64,000 nucleotides of DNA, from NCBI RefSeq assembly GCF_014203125.1, contig NZ_JACHIH010000004.1, forward strand, positions 124,001-188,000, written 5' to 3'. The translations under genes were made by a program, and so were the position numbers. This document shows, one piece after another, positions 20,631 through 30,050 of the stretch. The DNA is from Rhodopseudomonas rhenobacensis. GTDB taxonomy: Bacteria > Pseudomonadota > Alphaproteobacteria > Rhizobiales > Xanthobacteraceae. Position 1 is the first letter of the stretch. Each line of letters opens with the position of its first letter. The notes below the pieces were generated by a model that did no database searches, was not told the origin of the DNA, and worked only from the letters and a program-made list of their open reading frames with translations.

Positions 20631-22130
20631 TCAATATTCGATCCCGAACTCGTCATAAAGCCTGCGGAACACCGCCGGCAGCACTTCCGGCAAATCTTCC
20701 GCGATCAGCCCGGGGCCGGCTTCGCTGCCGGCTTCGCCGTGTAGCCAGACCGCGATGCAGGTCGCCTCAAATGTCGGCACCCGCTGCGCCAACAGCCCGG
20801 CGATGAAGCCGGACAGCACGTCGCCGGCGCCGGCGGTGGCGAGCCAGGGCGGCGCGTTGGCGGCGATGGTGGCGCGGCCGTCCGGCGAGGCCACCACGGT
20901 GTCGGGACCCTTGAGCAGCACCACGGCGCCCGAGCGTTCCGCCGCCACCCGCACCCGCTCAAGTTTCGAGCGAAGTGGATTTTTGTTGCTCATGTCGCTG
21001 AACAGCCGCGGGAATTCGCCTTCGTGCGGGGTCAGCACAACCTGTGAATCCTCGGCCGATTTGATCGCCTCGAACAGCCGGTCCGGGGCGTCGGCGAAGC
21101 TGGTCAGCGCGTCGGCATCGAGCACGCAGCTGCAGCCCGCCCCTAGACCGGCGTGCACCAGCTCGCGGGTGCGATGCCCGACCCCGGCGCCGGGGCCGAT
21201 CACGCAGGCATTGAAGCGGCGATCGGTCAACAACGTGGCGAATTCCGCCGGGGTGTCGATGGTGCGCAGCATGATCGCGGTCAGCGCCGCCGCATTGACC
21301 GCCAAGGCGTCGCGCGGCGACGCCACCGTCACCAGGCCGGCGCCGGCGCGCAACGCGCCGCGTCCGGCGAGCCGCGCCGCGCCGGAGGCGCCGAGCCCGC
21401 CGGAGACGATCACCGCATGGCCGCGGCCGTATTTGTGGCCGTCGATCCGCGGCACCGGAAACGCCGCCTGCCACCATTCCGGGCAGTTCTCGAAGGTCGC
21501 CGGATGGATCTCCTGCAGCACCTGGTCGTCGATGCCGATGTCGACGACGCGCACCCGCCCGCAATTCAGCCGCCCCGGCAGCAGCAGGTGACCGGGCTTG
21601 CGGCGGAAGAACGTTACGGTCTCGCGGGCGCGGATCGCCACGCCCATGATGGCGCCGGTGTTGCCGCTGATGCCGCTCGGCAGATCGATGCTGAGCACCG
21701 GCGCGCCGCTCTGGTTGATCGCCTCGATCACCGCCTGGGCATCGCCCTTCACCGGACGGTTGAGCCCGGCGCCGAACAGCGCGTCGATGATCAGCGCCGG
21801 GGTCTTGATCGCCTGCGGGTGGAACGGGAACACCGGCCCCTTCCATTCCCGCGCCGCCAGCGCCGCGTCGCCCTTCAGCGCGTCGCGCTCGCCGAGCAGG
21901 ATCACCGAGACCTCGCGGCCTTTCGCCAGCAATTCGGTGGCGGCGATCAGCCCGTCGCCGCCATTGTTGCCGGCGCCGGCGACCACCAGGATCGGCCCCT
22001 CCTCGACCAGGTCCATCGCCGCATTGGCAACCGCCCGTCCGGCCGCCAGCATCAACGCAAAGCCCGACGAGCCGCTGGAAATCGTCAGCAGGTCGGCGCG
22101 TTCCATTTCAGTCGTGGTGAGAATTTCCAT
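20631..22130 (-). CDS. nnr: bifunctional NAD(P)H-hydrate epimerase / ADP-dependent (S)-NAD(P)H-hydrate dehydratase
   Basis: Metabolite-repair enzyme that restores damaged NAD(P)HX to NAD(P)H. The 499 residues contain an N-terminal YjeF_N epimerase domain (LVVAGAGNNGGDGLIAA at about 48; DALFGAGLNRPVKG; LSIDLPSGISGNTG) and a C-terminal ribokinase-like dehydratase domain (KYGRGHAVIVSGG at about 233; VLTPHEGEFPRLF; PPWLATAGAGDVLSGFIAGLLAQ at about 428, the nucleotide/catalytic Asp motif). Start ATG 22130 gives the typical MEILTTTEMERAD N-terminus. It stands alone, upstream of and divergent from glnB. Confidence 0.96.
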   Translation of the reverse strand: MEILTTTEMERADLLTISSGSSGFALMLAAGRAVANAAMDLVEEGPILVVAGAGNNGGDGLIAATELLAKGREVSVILLGERDALKGDAALAAREWKGPVFPFHPQAIKTPALIIDALFGAGLNRPVKGDAQAVIEAINQSGAPVLSIDLPSGISGNTGAIMGVAIRARETVTFFRRKPGHLLLPGRLNCGRVRVVDIGIDDQVLQEIHPATFENCPEWWQAAFPVPRIDGHKYGRGHAVIVSGGLGASGAARLAGRGALRAGAGLVTVASPRDALAVNAAALTAIMLRTIDTPAEFATLLTDRRFNACVIGPGAGVGHRTRELVHAGLGAGCSCVLDADALTSFADAPDRLFEAIKSAEDSQVVLTPHEGEFPRLFSDMSNKNPLRSKLERVRVAAERSGAVVLLKGPDTVVASPDGRATIAANAPPWLATAGAGDVLSGFIAGLLAQRVPTFEATCIAVWLHGEAGSEAGPGLIAEDLPEVLPAVFRRLYDEFGIEY

Positions 22131-22314
22131 GCCAGTCTCGTCACTGTCGCCTTATCAACAGGCAGCATCGCCCGCTTTGATCGCGATCATCTGCATACAA
22201 TTTGGGCTCATCGCATCATTGTTAGTCATTCGAGTGTGACGCGGCCCACCAAAGTCTACGCGCCAAGGACCTTAATGATCTGATAATGCTCCCAGATTAC
22301 TCGACTTGCGAAAG

Positions 22315-22330
22315 TGGCATGGACCCTGCT
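22315..22330 (+). promoter_or_regulatory. candidate sigma-54 promoter for glnB-glnA
   Basis: TGGCAT-N5-CTGCT, with the invariant GG and GC dinucleotides at the correct 10-nt spacing. It lies about 220 nt upstream of glnB in an otherwise gene-free 420-nt gap. In related bacteria glnB-glnA is nitrogen-regulated from a sigma-54 promoter. I did not find a clear NtrC-binding palindrome upstream. Confidence 0.5.
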
Positions 22331-22552
22331 TTTACGGAAGCCATGTTTCGATTCTTCGTGCTCACCGGCATTAGCAATTGGTGCGCCCGACCGCTTTCGG
22401 CTGCCGCATCGGCATCCGGGCGGCGAGGCGTTGCCTTTCCTCTGACCGACCAGCAGAGTCATCGATCAAACGCGCAGCGTAGCGCCATCTTCAACCAGCC
22501 GTATGGAACGGCAGCATACACACGAAGTCGGAAGTGCCGGGAGGACGTTTAG

Positions 22553-22891
<339 letters not shown>

Positions 22892-22976
22892 ACCACCCTC
22901 GCCGCAAACCAGGCATCACCCATTGGCTGCTGGCGCGGCCATGATCACGACGACCGTAGAGATATAAGGGGTAAAC

Positions 22977-24386
22977 ATGACCACCGCTAAAGAAGTCCTG
23001 CAATCGATCAAGGACAACGACGTGAAATACGTCGATCTGCGTTTCACCGATCCGCGCGGCAAGTGGCAGCACGTCACCTTCGACGTGTCGATGGTCGACG
23101 AAGAGATGTTCGCCGAAGGCACCATGTTCGACGGTTCCTCGATCGCCGGCTGGAAGGCGATCAACGAGTCCGACATGATGCTGATGCTGGACCCGGCCAC
23201 CGCGACGATCGATCCGTTCTTCGCCGAGACCACCATGGTCATCACCTGCGACATTCTCGAGCCCTCCACCGGCGAGCCCTACAACCGCGACCCGCGCGGC
23301 ATCGCCAAGAAGGCGGAAGCCCAGGTCAAGGCGCTCGGCGTCGGCGACACCGTGTTCGTCGGCCCGGAAGCCGAGTTCTTCGTGTTCGACGACGTGCGCT
23401 ACCAGACCACCCCGTACAACACCGGCTTCAAGCTCGACTCCTCGGAACTGCCGATCAATTCCGACACCGAATATGAGGGCGGCAACCTCGGCCACCGCAT
23501 CCGCACCAAGGCCGGCTACTTCCCGGTTCCGCCGCAGGATTCGGTGCAGGACATGCGCTCGGAAATGCTCGGCGCGATGGCCAAGATGGGCGTCAAGGTC
23601 GAGAAGCATCACCACGAAGTCGCTTCCGCCCAGCACGAGCTCGGCATGAAGTTCGACACCCTGACCCACATGGCCGACCAGATGCAGATCTACAAGTACT
23701 GCATCCATCAGGTCGCGCACATCTACGGCAAGACCGCCACCTTCATGCCGAAGCCGGTGTTCGGCGACAACGGCTCGGGCATGCACGTGCATCAGTCGAT
23801 CTGGAAGGACGGCAAGCCGGTGTTCGCCGGCAACAAGTACGCCGACCTGTCGGAAACCTGCCTGCACTACATCGGCGGCATCATCACCCACGCCAAGGCG
23901 ATCAACGCCTTCACCAACCCGTCGACCAACTCCTACAAGCGTCTGGTCCCGGGCTATGAAGCCCCGGTGCTGCTGGCCTATTCGGCGCGCAACCGTTCGG
24001 CCTCCTGCCGCATCCCCTACACCACCAACCCGAAGGCCAAGCGCGTCGAAGTCCGCTTCCCGGACCCGATGGCCAACCCGTATCTCGGCTTCGCCGCGAT
24101 GCTGATGGCCGGCCTCGACGGCATCAAGAACAAGATCGATCCGGGTCCGGCGATGGACAAGGACTTGTACGACCTGCCGAAGGAAGAGCTGAAGTCGATC
24201 CCGACGGTTTGCGGTTCGCTCCGCGAGGCGCTCGAGAACCTCGACAAGGACCGCGCCTTCCTGAAGTCCGGCGGCGTGTTCGACGACGATTTCATCGACG
24301 CCTACATCGAACTGAAGATGACCGAAGTGATGCGTTTCGAAATGACGCCGCACCCGGTCGAATTCGACATGTACTACTCGCAGTGA
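22977..24386 (+). CDS. glnA: glutamine synthetase type I
   Basis: ATP-dependent synthesis of glutamine from glutamate and ammonium. The 469 residues are standard for dodecameric GSI. Signatures are [17 protein letters not shown] (about 51), the metal and glutamate sites [24 protein letters not shown] (about 263), the ATP motif [26 protein letters not shown] (about 337) and the adenylylation site [10 protein letters not shown] (Tyr about 397), so it should be controlled by GlnE/PII. It forms glnB-glnA and is followed by a strong terminator. Confidence 0.98.
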   Translation: MTTAKEVLQSIKDNDVKYVDLRFTDPRGKWQHVTFDVSMVDEEMFAEGTMFDGSSIAGWKAINESDMMLMLDPATATIDPFFAETTMVITCDILEPSTGEPYNRDPRGIAKKAEAQVKALGVGDTVFVGPEAEFFVFDDVRYQTTPYNTGFKLDSSELPINSDTEYEGGNLGHRIRTKAGYFPVPPQDSVQDMRSEMLGAMAKMGVKVEKHHHEVASAQHELGMKFDTLTHMADQMQIYKYCIHQVAHIYGKTATFMPKPVFGDNGSGMHVHQSIWKDGKPVFAGNKYADLSETCLHYIGGIITHAKAINAFTNPSTNSYKRLVPGYEAPVLLAYSARNRSASCRIPYTTNPKAKRVEVRFPDPMANPYLGFAAMLMAGLDGIKNKIDPGPAMDKDLYDLPKEELKSIPTVCGSLREALENLDKDRAFLKSGGVFDDDFIDAYIELKMTEVMRFEMTPHPVEFDMYYSQ

Positions 24387-24428
24387 GATCCTGCCGCGGG
24401 TTTTCCCGCGGCGCCTCACCTCGGAATC

Positions 24429-24459
24429 AAAAAGGCGCCCTGCGAGGGGCGCCTTTTTT
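24429..24459 (+). terminator. rho-independent terminator of glnBA
   Basis: AAAAGGCGCCC, loop TGCGA, GGGGCGCCTTTTTT: perfect GGCGCCC-type stem followed by a T-tract, 42 nt after the glnA stop. Confidence 0.95.
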
Positions 24460-24534
24460 CGTGCGGTGTGATGGAGAGCCCGCTGCGGAGTCGGCCTCGC
24501 GGCTCGGCGTGCCGAGCAGCCGCGAGCGACGCTG

Positions 24535-25002
24535 TTAGACTTCGTCGCGCTGTTTGCGCTCGCCGTCCTCGTCGCCGCTGTCGTCGCCCGCATAGCTGCG
24601 CGCGAGCCGGGTGCCGGCCGCCATCTCGTCCCGCAGCAGATCGAATTTGCGCTGCGCTTCGCGTTGGCGCTGGTCGATATAGCCGACCACCGCGTGCTTG
24701 CCCATCGGGCCGGCACTGATCGGCCGCGACGCATAGCCGATGGTTTCGTCGACGTAGTAGTTGCCGTCGTCGGCGCGCCGCGCCGTCCATTTGAATCGCA
24801 GCGCCTCCAACGGCCCCGGCCCGCTGCGCGAATAGCCGTCGACCTCCTGGTCGGTCAGGCCCGCCTCGGGCACGATCGGCGCGCCGTGATCGGCCGACTC
24901 GCTGCTCGCCTCCGCGGGCTCGACCTCGGCCGGCTTTGCCGGCCGCTCGAAAATACTGGCGATCGCCGCAAGCGCGTGATCGGTCGGATCTCTATGACTC
25001 AA
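24535..25002 (-). CDS. hypothetical protein
   Basis: A 155-residue protein from TTG 25002 (reading M-S-H-R-D-P-T-D-H-A-L), which has AGGGA 10 nt upstream. The frame continues to 25257, but the extra part has no ribosome site and looks non-coding. The sequence is hydrophilic: an acidic Ala/Glu-rich middle (VEPAEASSESADH), then a more conserved-looking stretch LRFKWTARRADDGNYYVDETIGYASRPI, and an acidic/basic tail. No signal peptide or membrane helix. I recognise no family. It is convergent with glnA. Confidence 0.65.
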   Translation of the reverse strand: MSHRDPTDHALAAIASIFERPAKPAEVEPAEASSESADHGAPIVPEAGLTDQEVDGYSRSGPGPLEALRFKWTARRADDGNYYVDETIGYASRPISAGPMGKHAVVGYIDQRQREAQRKFDLLRDEMAAGTRLARSYAGDDSGDEDGERKQRDEV

Positions 25003-25332
25003 CGAAACGTTCCCTGACGAATTGCAGAATGGTTGCGATCGGCGGCCAACGCCGCCATCAGCCAGCTTGTTCCACAATCCCTGTGGCTTTTTTAGGCACA
25101 TCGGCGGCCGCCGATCGCACCGGGGACGCTCCTGCGAGCCAACCGCGATCCTCTCGGCAGCGCGCCACTCGGCGAGCGGCGCCATCGCGATAACGATCCA
25201 GAGCTCTCGGCGTCGCCGCCGATTCCCAGCTGCGTTTTTCTTGGCGTTGCGCGGCATCGTGCGCCGCCGCCATCCCCCTTATATTAGCAGGGCGGCGGCG
25301 ACGCGGTCCCATGATCATCGCGGAGGAACGCG
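25003..25332. other. intergenic stretch
   Basis: 330 nt between the EamA permease gene and the hypothetical gene, both on the minus strand. An open minus-strand frame crosses it but without family resemblance or ribosome site. Nothing else is seen. Confidence 0.4.
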
Positions 25333-26232
25333 CTACGACCGTGTCGCCAGCACCACGCCGGCAAGCGTGAAGATCAATGCGGCGATCTGGCCCCAGCCGA
25401 GCGGCTCGTGCAGCGCCACCGCGGAGGCCACGACACCGATCACCGGCACCGCCAGCGTGCCGATCGCCGCCACCGACGCCGGCAGCCGCTGCAACGCCGC
25501 GAACCAGCAGACATAGGCGATGCAGAACTGCACCACGGTCATATAGGCCATCAGCCCCCAGCCGACGCCGGACAGCGCGCGCAGGTCCGGGTGTTCGAAC
25601 AGCATCCCCGCCAGCGCCACCGGCACGCAGCCGATCCCGATCTGCAGCGCCGCCGAACTGACCAGCGGCAACGCCAACGGCAACCGCTTCGCCGCCACGG
25701 TGCCGAGCGCAAAGCCGAACGCGCCGACCAGCACCATGACGATGCCCGGCAGCTTCTCCATGCTGCCGCTGATGCCATTGCCGCCCATCAGCGCGGCGAT
25801 GCCGGCGAACGCCATCAGCAGTGCCCCCAGCCGCGACCACGACATCCGCTCGCCGAGCAGCAGCCAGGCCAGCAGCGAGGCCCATACCGGCATGGTGTAG
25901 GCGATCACCGCCGCCTCGCTGGCCGGCAGCCATAGCAGCGCCAGCCCCATCAGCGTCATCCAGGTGGTGACGTTGAGAAACGCCGACAGCAACAGCCGCG
26001 GCCACATCGCCCGCGGCACCGCAAGGCTCTCGCCGCGCGCCAGCGCCAGCATGGCCAGCAGCGCCGCGCCGGCGACGCCGGTCCAGCCGCGCGCCGACAG
26101 CGGCGGCCATTCGCTGAGCACCAGCTTCATCACCGGCCAGTTCAGCCCCCAGGCCACCGAGGTGATGGCGAGGAACATGAGTCCGGTCGGCGCGGCGCGC
26201 GCGGCGGCGCCGGGGATTTTCAATTCGGTCAT
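25333..26232 (-). CDS. EamA/DMT-family transporter
   Basis: A 299-residue inner-membrane protein of the drug/metabolite transporter superfamily. It has ten predicted helices in two EamA repeats. The first repeat begins LMFLAITSVAWGLNWPVMKL (about 18) and ends with the conserved GERMSWSRLGALLMAFAGI. The second begins around GIVMVLVGAFGFALGTVAAKR and ends with HEPLGWGQIAALIFTLAGVVLA. Substrate cannot be told; family members export amino acids, metabolites or drugs. It is monocistronic, 90 nt downstream of the PepSY gene on the same strand. Confidence 0.92.
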   Translation of the reverse strand: MTELKIPGAAARAAPTGLMFLAITSVAWGLNWPVMKLVLSEWPPLSARGWTGVAGAALLAMLALARGESLAVPRAMWPRLLLSAFLNVTTWMTLMGLALLWLPASEAAVIAYTMPVWASLLAWLLLGERMSWSRLGALLMAFAGIAALMGGNGISGSMEKLPGIVMVLVGAFGFALGTVAAKRLPLALPLVSSAALQIGIGCVPVALAGMLFEHPDLRALSGVGWGLMAYMTVVQFCIAYVCWFAALQRLPASVAAIGTLAVPVIGVVASAVALHEPLGWGQIAALIFTLAGVVLATRS

Positions 26233-26321
26233 GCGGGATCAGCCCTGGCGGGAACGGGACCGCCAACATGCCGGTATTCCGTAGCGCTCGCCACCCGAAA
26301 CCCGCGAATGGACCGCTGTTC

Positions 26322-27608
26322 CTATTCGGCCGGCGCCAAGTGCTGCGTCGCGGCTTCGGCCCTGGCGTGCGAGCGGACGCGGGCGCGGCGCTTGCGCCAC
26401 CAGATCACCACGCCGGTCACCGACAGCGCGGCCACCACCAGCCCCATCACCGAGATCAGGATGCGGCCCGGCAAGCCGATGATCCGCCCGGAGTGCAGCG
26501 GAAACTGAGCCTGCACGAAAATGTCCGCCGCAGTGCCGACCCAAGGCAGCCGCTCGCCGATCGCGCGGCCGTCCTCGCTGTCGTAATAAAGCTGCGCCGG
26601 ACCGACGCCGCCGGCGCCGTGATCCTCGCCGGGGTTGAAGAACGCCGCCGCATAGACGCCGTGCGCCGAGCCGTAGAACAGCGAGCCGACCGGGGTCTCC
26701 CAGCCGCGCGCTTTGCCATCGGCCGTGGCGCGCGCCAAAATGTCGGCGAAGCTCATCTTCGGCACGATCGGATCGTCGAGATCGCGGTACGGCCGCTGCT
26801 CATACGGCGTCGGCGTGTAGTTCGACACCGTCTTCATCAGCGGCGAAAACACCTCGAAATACAGATTCAGCGAGAACGCCGTGAAGGCGATCACGAACAA
26901 CAGCGCCCAGGTCCACAGACTGAAGGCGCGGTGGATGTCGAAATTGATGCGGTAGGCGCTGCCGGTGGTCTTGATGGTCCAGGCTGGCGCCCAGCGCGCC
27001 AGGAAGCCGCGGCCAAGCTCGCGCTCCACCACCGCCGCCCGCCCCGCTCTGGCGCGCCGTCGCGCCGGCAGCGTCAGATAGAAGCCGACGAAGCAATCGA
27101 TGGTCCAGATGATGGCGATGATGCCGAGCAGCCGCGCGCCCCAGCGATCGCTGCCCCAGAATTCGGGGATCTGCATGGTGTAGTGCAGCTTGTAGAGGAA
27201 CGAGACGAAGTTCTCCCGCGTCACCGGCCACACCGCGCCCCAAAAGCGCCGGCCGAGTTCGGCGCCGGTGTTGGGATCGAGGAACACCTGGTTGTAGTCC
27301 AGCGTGAAACGCTTGCCGGTCGACGGATCGATCCGCGGCTGCACGAAGAACGACAACGACTCGCCGGGCTCCGCCGCGGTCAACAGATAGTTCACCCGGG
27401 CGCGCGGATCGCGCTGTTCGATCAACGCCGCAAGCTCGACCGACGACTTGGCCGGACCGCTCGTGGTCACCTCGAAGAACCGCTTGTTCAACAGATCGTC
27501 GAGCTCGTGATCCCAGGAGATCACCGCGCCGGTGACGCCGGAGAAGAACAGGAAGCCGGCGGTCAGCAGCCCGGCCCAGCGATGCAGTCGCCCGAAGATC
27601 GGTCTCAT
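26322..27608 (-). CDS. PepSY domain-containing membrane protein (PiuB/FpvG-like)
   Basis: A 428-residue inner-membrane protein with four main helices: RWAGLLTAGFLFFSGVTGAV near residue 10, one near 170 (LLGIIAIIWTIDCFVGFYL), one near 230 (WTWALLFVIAFTAFSLNLY) and one near 400 (ILISVMGLVVAALSVTGVV). PepSY-type periplasmic segments lie between. Such proteins are linked to siderophore uptake, probably in reductive release of iron. ATG 27608 has AGGAGG 8 nt upstream. It follows the TonB receptor gene on the same strand after 168 nt that contain a stable hairpin, fitting an iron-acquisition pair. Confidence 0.92.
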   Translation of the reverse strand: MRPIFGRLHRWAGLLTAGFLFFSGVTGAVISWDHELDDLLNKRFFEVTTSGPAKSSVELAALIEQRDPRARVNYLLTAAEPGESLSFFVQPRIDPSTGKRFTLDYNQVFLDPNTGAELGRRFWGAVWPVTRENFVSFLYKLHYTMQIPEFWGSDRWGARLLGIIAIIWTIDCFVGFYLTLPARRRARAGRAAVVERELGRGFLARWAPAWTIKTTGSAYRINFDIHRAFSLWTWALLFVIAFTAFSLNLYFEVFSPLMKTVSNYTPTPYEQRPYRDLDDPIVPKMSFADILARATADGKARGWETPVGSLFYGSAHGVYAAAFFNPGEDHGAGGVGPAQLYYDSEDGRAIGERLPWVGTAADIFVQAQFPLHSGRIIGLPGRILISVMGLVVAALSVTGVVIWWRKRRARVRSHARAEAATQHLAPAE

Positions 27609-27682
27609 GGCGTCAACCTCCTGTTTGTTGTGGTGCAGACCAACGCGAGCGGTGCGATCAGGCGACCTGCCCCACAACGGAC

Positions 27683-27717
27683 AGCCGCCCGAACATCGAT
27701 GCGATGCTCGGGCGGCT
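27683..27717 (-). terminator. hairpin between TonB receptor and PepSY genes
   Basis: AGCCGCCCGA (27683-27692) pairs perfectly with TCGGGCGGCT (27708-27717). It starts 60 nt past the receptor stop. No T-tract. It could be an attenuating terminator or an RNA-stability element that sets unequal expression of the two genes. Confidence 0.5.
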
Positions 27718-27776
27718 GCCGCCAATGGCGGGCCGTCGGGGGCACGAAGATCGCGGCCATCGCCATTCCACGGCCC

Positions 27777-30050
27777 CTAGAACCGATAGGTCGCCGTTCC
27801 GAGCACGGTGCGTCCGACGCCGTAATAGCAATCGCCGCGGGCATAGCAGGCCGCCACATAGCGCTCGTCGGCGATGTTGTTGGCGTTGATCTGCAGCCGG
27901 AACGGGCCGGGATCGTAGGCGATCATCATGTCGAACAGCGTGTAGTCCGGAATGGTGTAGGTGTTGGTCTCCTCGGTGGACTTGCCGATGTAGCGGACGC
28001 CGGCGCCGACGGTGACGTCGCGCAGGCCGACCGCGCTCAGCCGATACTTGCCCCACAGCGAGGCCTGGTTGGTGGGCACGCCCTCGACTTTGTTGCCGAC
28101 GTAGTCGCCCCTTTCCACCTTGGCATCGATATAAGCATAGCTGGCGATCAGATCGAAATCCGGCGTGACCTTGCCGATTACCTCGAGTTCGGCGCCGCGG
28201 ATGCGAACCTGCCCGATCTGGCTCGACGCGAACGGGTTGGAGGGATCGTTCGACGCGGCCAGTCGATTTTTCTCCACCGTATCGTAGATCGCGGCGTTGA
28301 TCGCCAGGCCCGGCATCGGATTGTACTTGAAGCCCACTTCGTAGGTCTCGCCGCGCTGGTCCTTGCAGGGACCGCCGACGCAGGTGCTGCCGCCGTAGAG
28401 TCCGTCGAAATACACCGGATTGAACGACTGCGCCCATGTCGCATAAGGATTGAAACCGAACGGCGTTTCATACATCAGGCTGGCGCGCCCGGTGGTCGCC
28501 GACCTGTCGCTGTCGTCGGCCGCGGTGCGGCGCGTGCTGGCATAGTCCTGCCGGACCCCGAGCGTGGCGAGCCAGGGGCCGAGCCGCATCTGGTCCTGCG
28601 CATAGAGCCCGGTCTGGCTCTGCCGGGTGTCGGGAGCGGCAGTCATGGTCGGCACCGGCAGGCTGGTATAGACCGGCGCATAAAGATCGAACGGCGTGGC
28701 GTCGAAGCCGGAGCCCGCCGACCCGCGCGTCTCGACGTTGCGATAATCGACGCCGAGCAACACCTTGTGCGACAGCGCGCCGGTCAGCGCCTTGAGCTGG
28801 ACGTTGTTGTCCATGGTGAAGTTGTCTTTCGCGGTCTCCTGCGCGCTGGTGTAGCGATTGACCGTGCGCCGCGACGCATCGAGGTACGGATCCGTCGAGA
28901 ATGCGTTGGCGTAGACGCTGCGATAGACGCCATCGACATGGGCGTAGCGCAGGTTCTGGGTGAACTTCACCGCGTCGTTGAACTCGTGCTCGAACAGGCT
29001 GCTGAAGGCGCCGGTCTCGGTCTGATACAGATCGGTGTTGGGATCGCCGGCGAAGCGATTGCGCGAGATATAGCCGTTGGGACCGGGCACCAGCGTGCCT
29101 TCGCGCGGCAGGAAGCCGTTGGTGGTGCCGGTCTTGTCCTTCTGATAGGTGCCGAGCACGGTCCAGCTGGTATTCGCGGTCGGGCGCCAGGTCAGCGACG
29201 GCGACAGCGCGATGCGGTCGTCCGGCACGAAGTCGACCTGGGTGCCACCGTCGCGGAACAGCCCGACGAAGCGATACAGCCACTCGCCGTCCTTGGTCAG
29301 CTTGCCGGTGGAGTCCATCTGGGTCTGCTTGCGGCCGAAATTGTCGAACGACACGCCGACTTCGTTGTGCGATTCCGCCTGCGGGCGCTTCGAGATCAGG
29401 TTGACCAGCCCCGCCGTCGAGGTGTCGCCATAGAGCACCGACGCCGGGCCGCGGAACACCTCGATGCGCTCCAGCATGTAGGGATCGAGCCGCCATTCGT
29501 TGAAGCCGTTGCGATTGCTGACCCGCGTGCCGTCGAGATAGACGTTCGGGCTCTGGCCGCGGATCGTGACGTAGTCGTTGCGAGAATCGACGCCGCCGGA
29601 CTCGGCGAACACGCCGGGCACGTAGCGCAGGCTTTCCATGACGCTGGTGACGCCCTGGTCGCGGACGCGATCGGCGGACACCACGCTGACCGACTGCGCG
29701 GTTTGGTTCAGCGGCGTATCGGTCTTGGTGCCGGTGCCGCTCACCGTGGCGAGGTAGCCCTGCACCGGGCTGCTGCCGGTTTCAACGCGGCCGACAGAGG
29801 CTGCCGCGGGCTGCGGCGCCGGCGCGGCGCGGGTGCTCGGGGCCGCGCGGCTGGTCGCCACCCGTCGCGCGGGCTTCGCCGGCGCCGCACGCGGCTGCTG
29901 CGCTTCGACGCGCACCGTCGGCAACGAGTTTTCGGCCATCGCCACACCCGGGACCACGAGCGCCAGCGCACTGACGGCGGAGAACCACAGCGCGCGCGTA
30001 CGCGGCAGGCGAGTGGTCGGTTCGAACCAAATCGAAATTGTCGTAATCAC
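27777..30050 (-). CDS. TonB-dependent siderophore receptor
   Basis: A 757-residue outer-membrane receptor of the FhuA/FpvA class. The signal peptide spans about residues 18-39 (ending VVPGVAMAEN). A Pro/Ala/Arg-rich linker follows. The plug domain has TDTPLNQTAQSVSVVSADRV and DYVTIRGQSPNVYLDGTRV. The 22-strand barrel ends in the aromatic C-terminal Phe (TVLGTATYRF). A YGGSTCVGGPCKDQ loop near residue 555 holds two Cys. Start is GTG 30050 with GGGGG about 10 nt upstream. The substrate is probably a hydroxamate or other ferric siderophore; exact ligand unknown. Iron regulation is expected, but I could not identify an Irr or Fur box with confidence. Confidence 0.95.
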   Translation of the reverse strand: MITTISIWFEPTTRLPRTRALWFSAVSALALVVPGVAMAENSLPTVRVEAQQPRAAPAKPARRVATSRAAPSTRAAPAPQPAAASVGRVETGSSPVQGYLATVSGTGTKTDTPLNQTAQSVSVVSADRVRDQGVTSVMESLRYVPGVFAESGGVDSRNDYVTIRGQSPNVYLDGTRVSNRNGFNEWRLDPYMLERIEVFRGPASVLYGDTSTAGLVNLISKRPQAESHNEVGVSFDNFGRKQTQMDSTGKLTKDGEWLYRFVGLFRDGGTQVDFVPDDRIALSPSLTWRPTANTSWTVLGTYQKDKTGTTNGFLPREGTLVPGPNGYISRNRFAGDPNTDLYQTETGAFSSLFEHEFNDAVKFTQNLRYAHVDGVYRSVYANAFSTDPYLDASRRTVNRYTSAQETAKDNFTMDNNVQLKALTGALSHKVLLGVDYRNVETRGSAGSGFDATPFDLYAPVYTSLPVPTMTAAPDTRQSQTGLYAQDQMRLGPWLATLGVRQDYASTRRTAADDSDRSATTGRASLMYETPFGFNPYATWAQSFNPVYFDGLYGGSTCVGGPCKDQRGETYEVGFKYNPMPGLAINAAIYDTVEKNRLAASNDPSNPFASSQIGQVRIRGAELEVIGKVTPDFDLIASYAYIDAKVERGDYVGNKVEGVPTNQASLWGKYRLSAVGLRDVTVGAGVRYIGKSTEETNTYTIPDYTLFDMMIAYDPGPFRLQINANNIADERYVAACYARGDCYYGVGRTVLGTATYRF

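Noticed and set aside
25003-25257. N-terminal extension of the hypothetical gene at 24535-25002
   Set aside because: The extra residues are composition-biased and lack a ribosome site; TTG 25002 has AGGGA at a proper distance.
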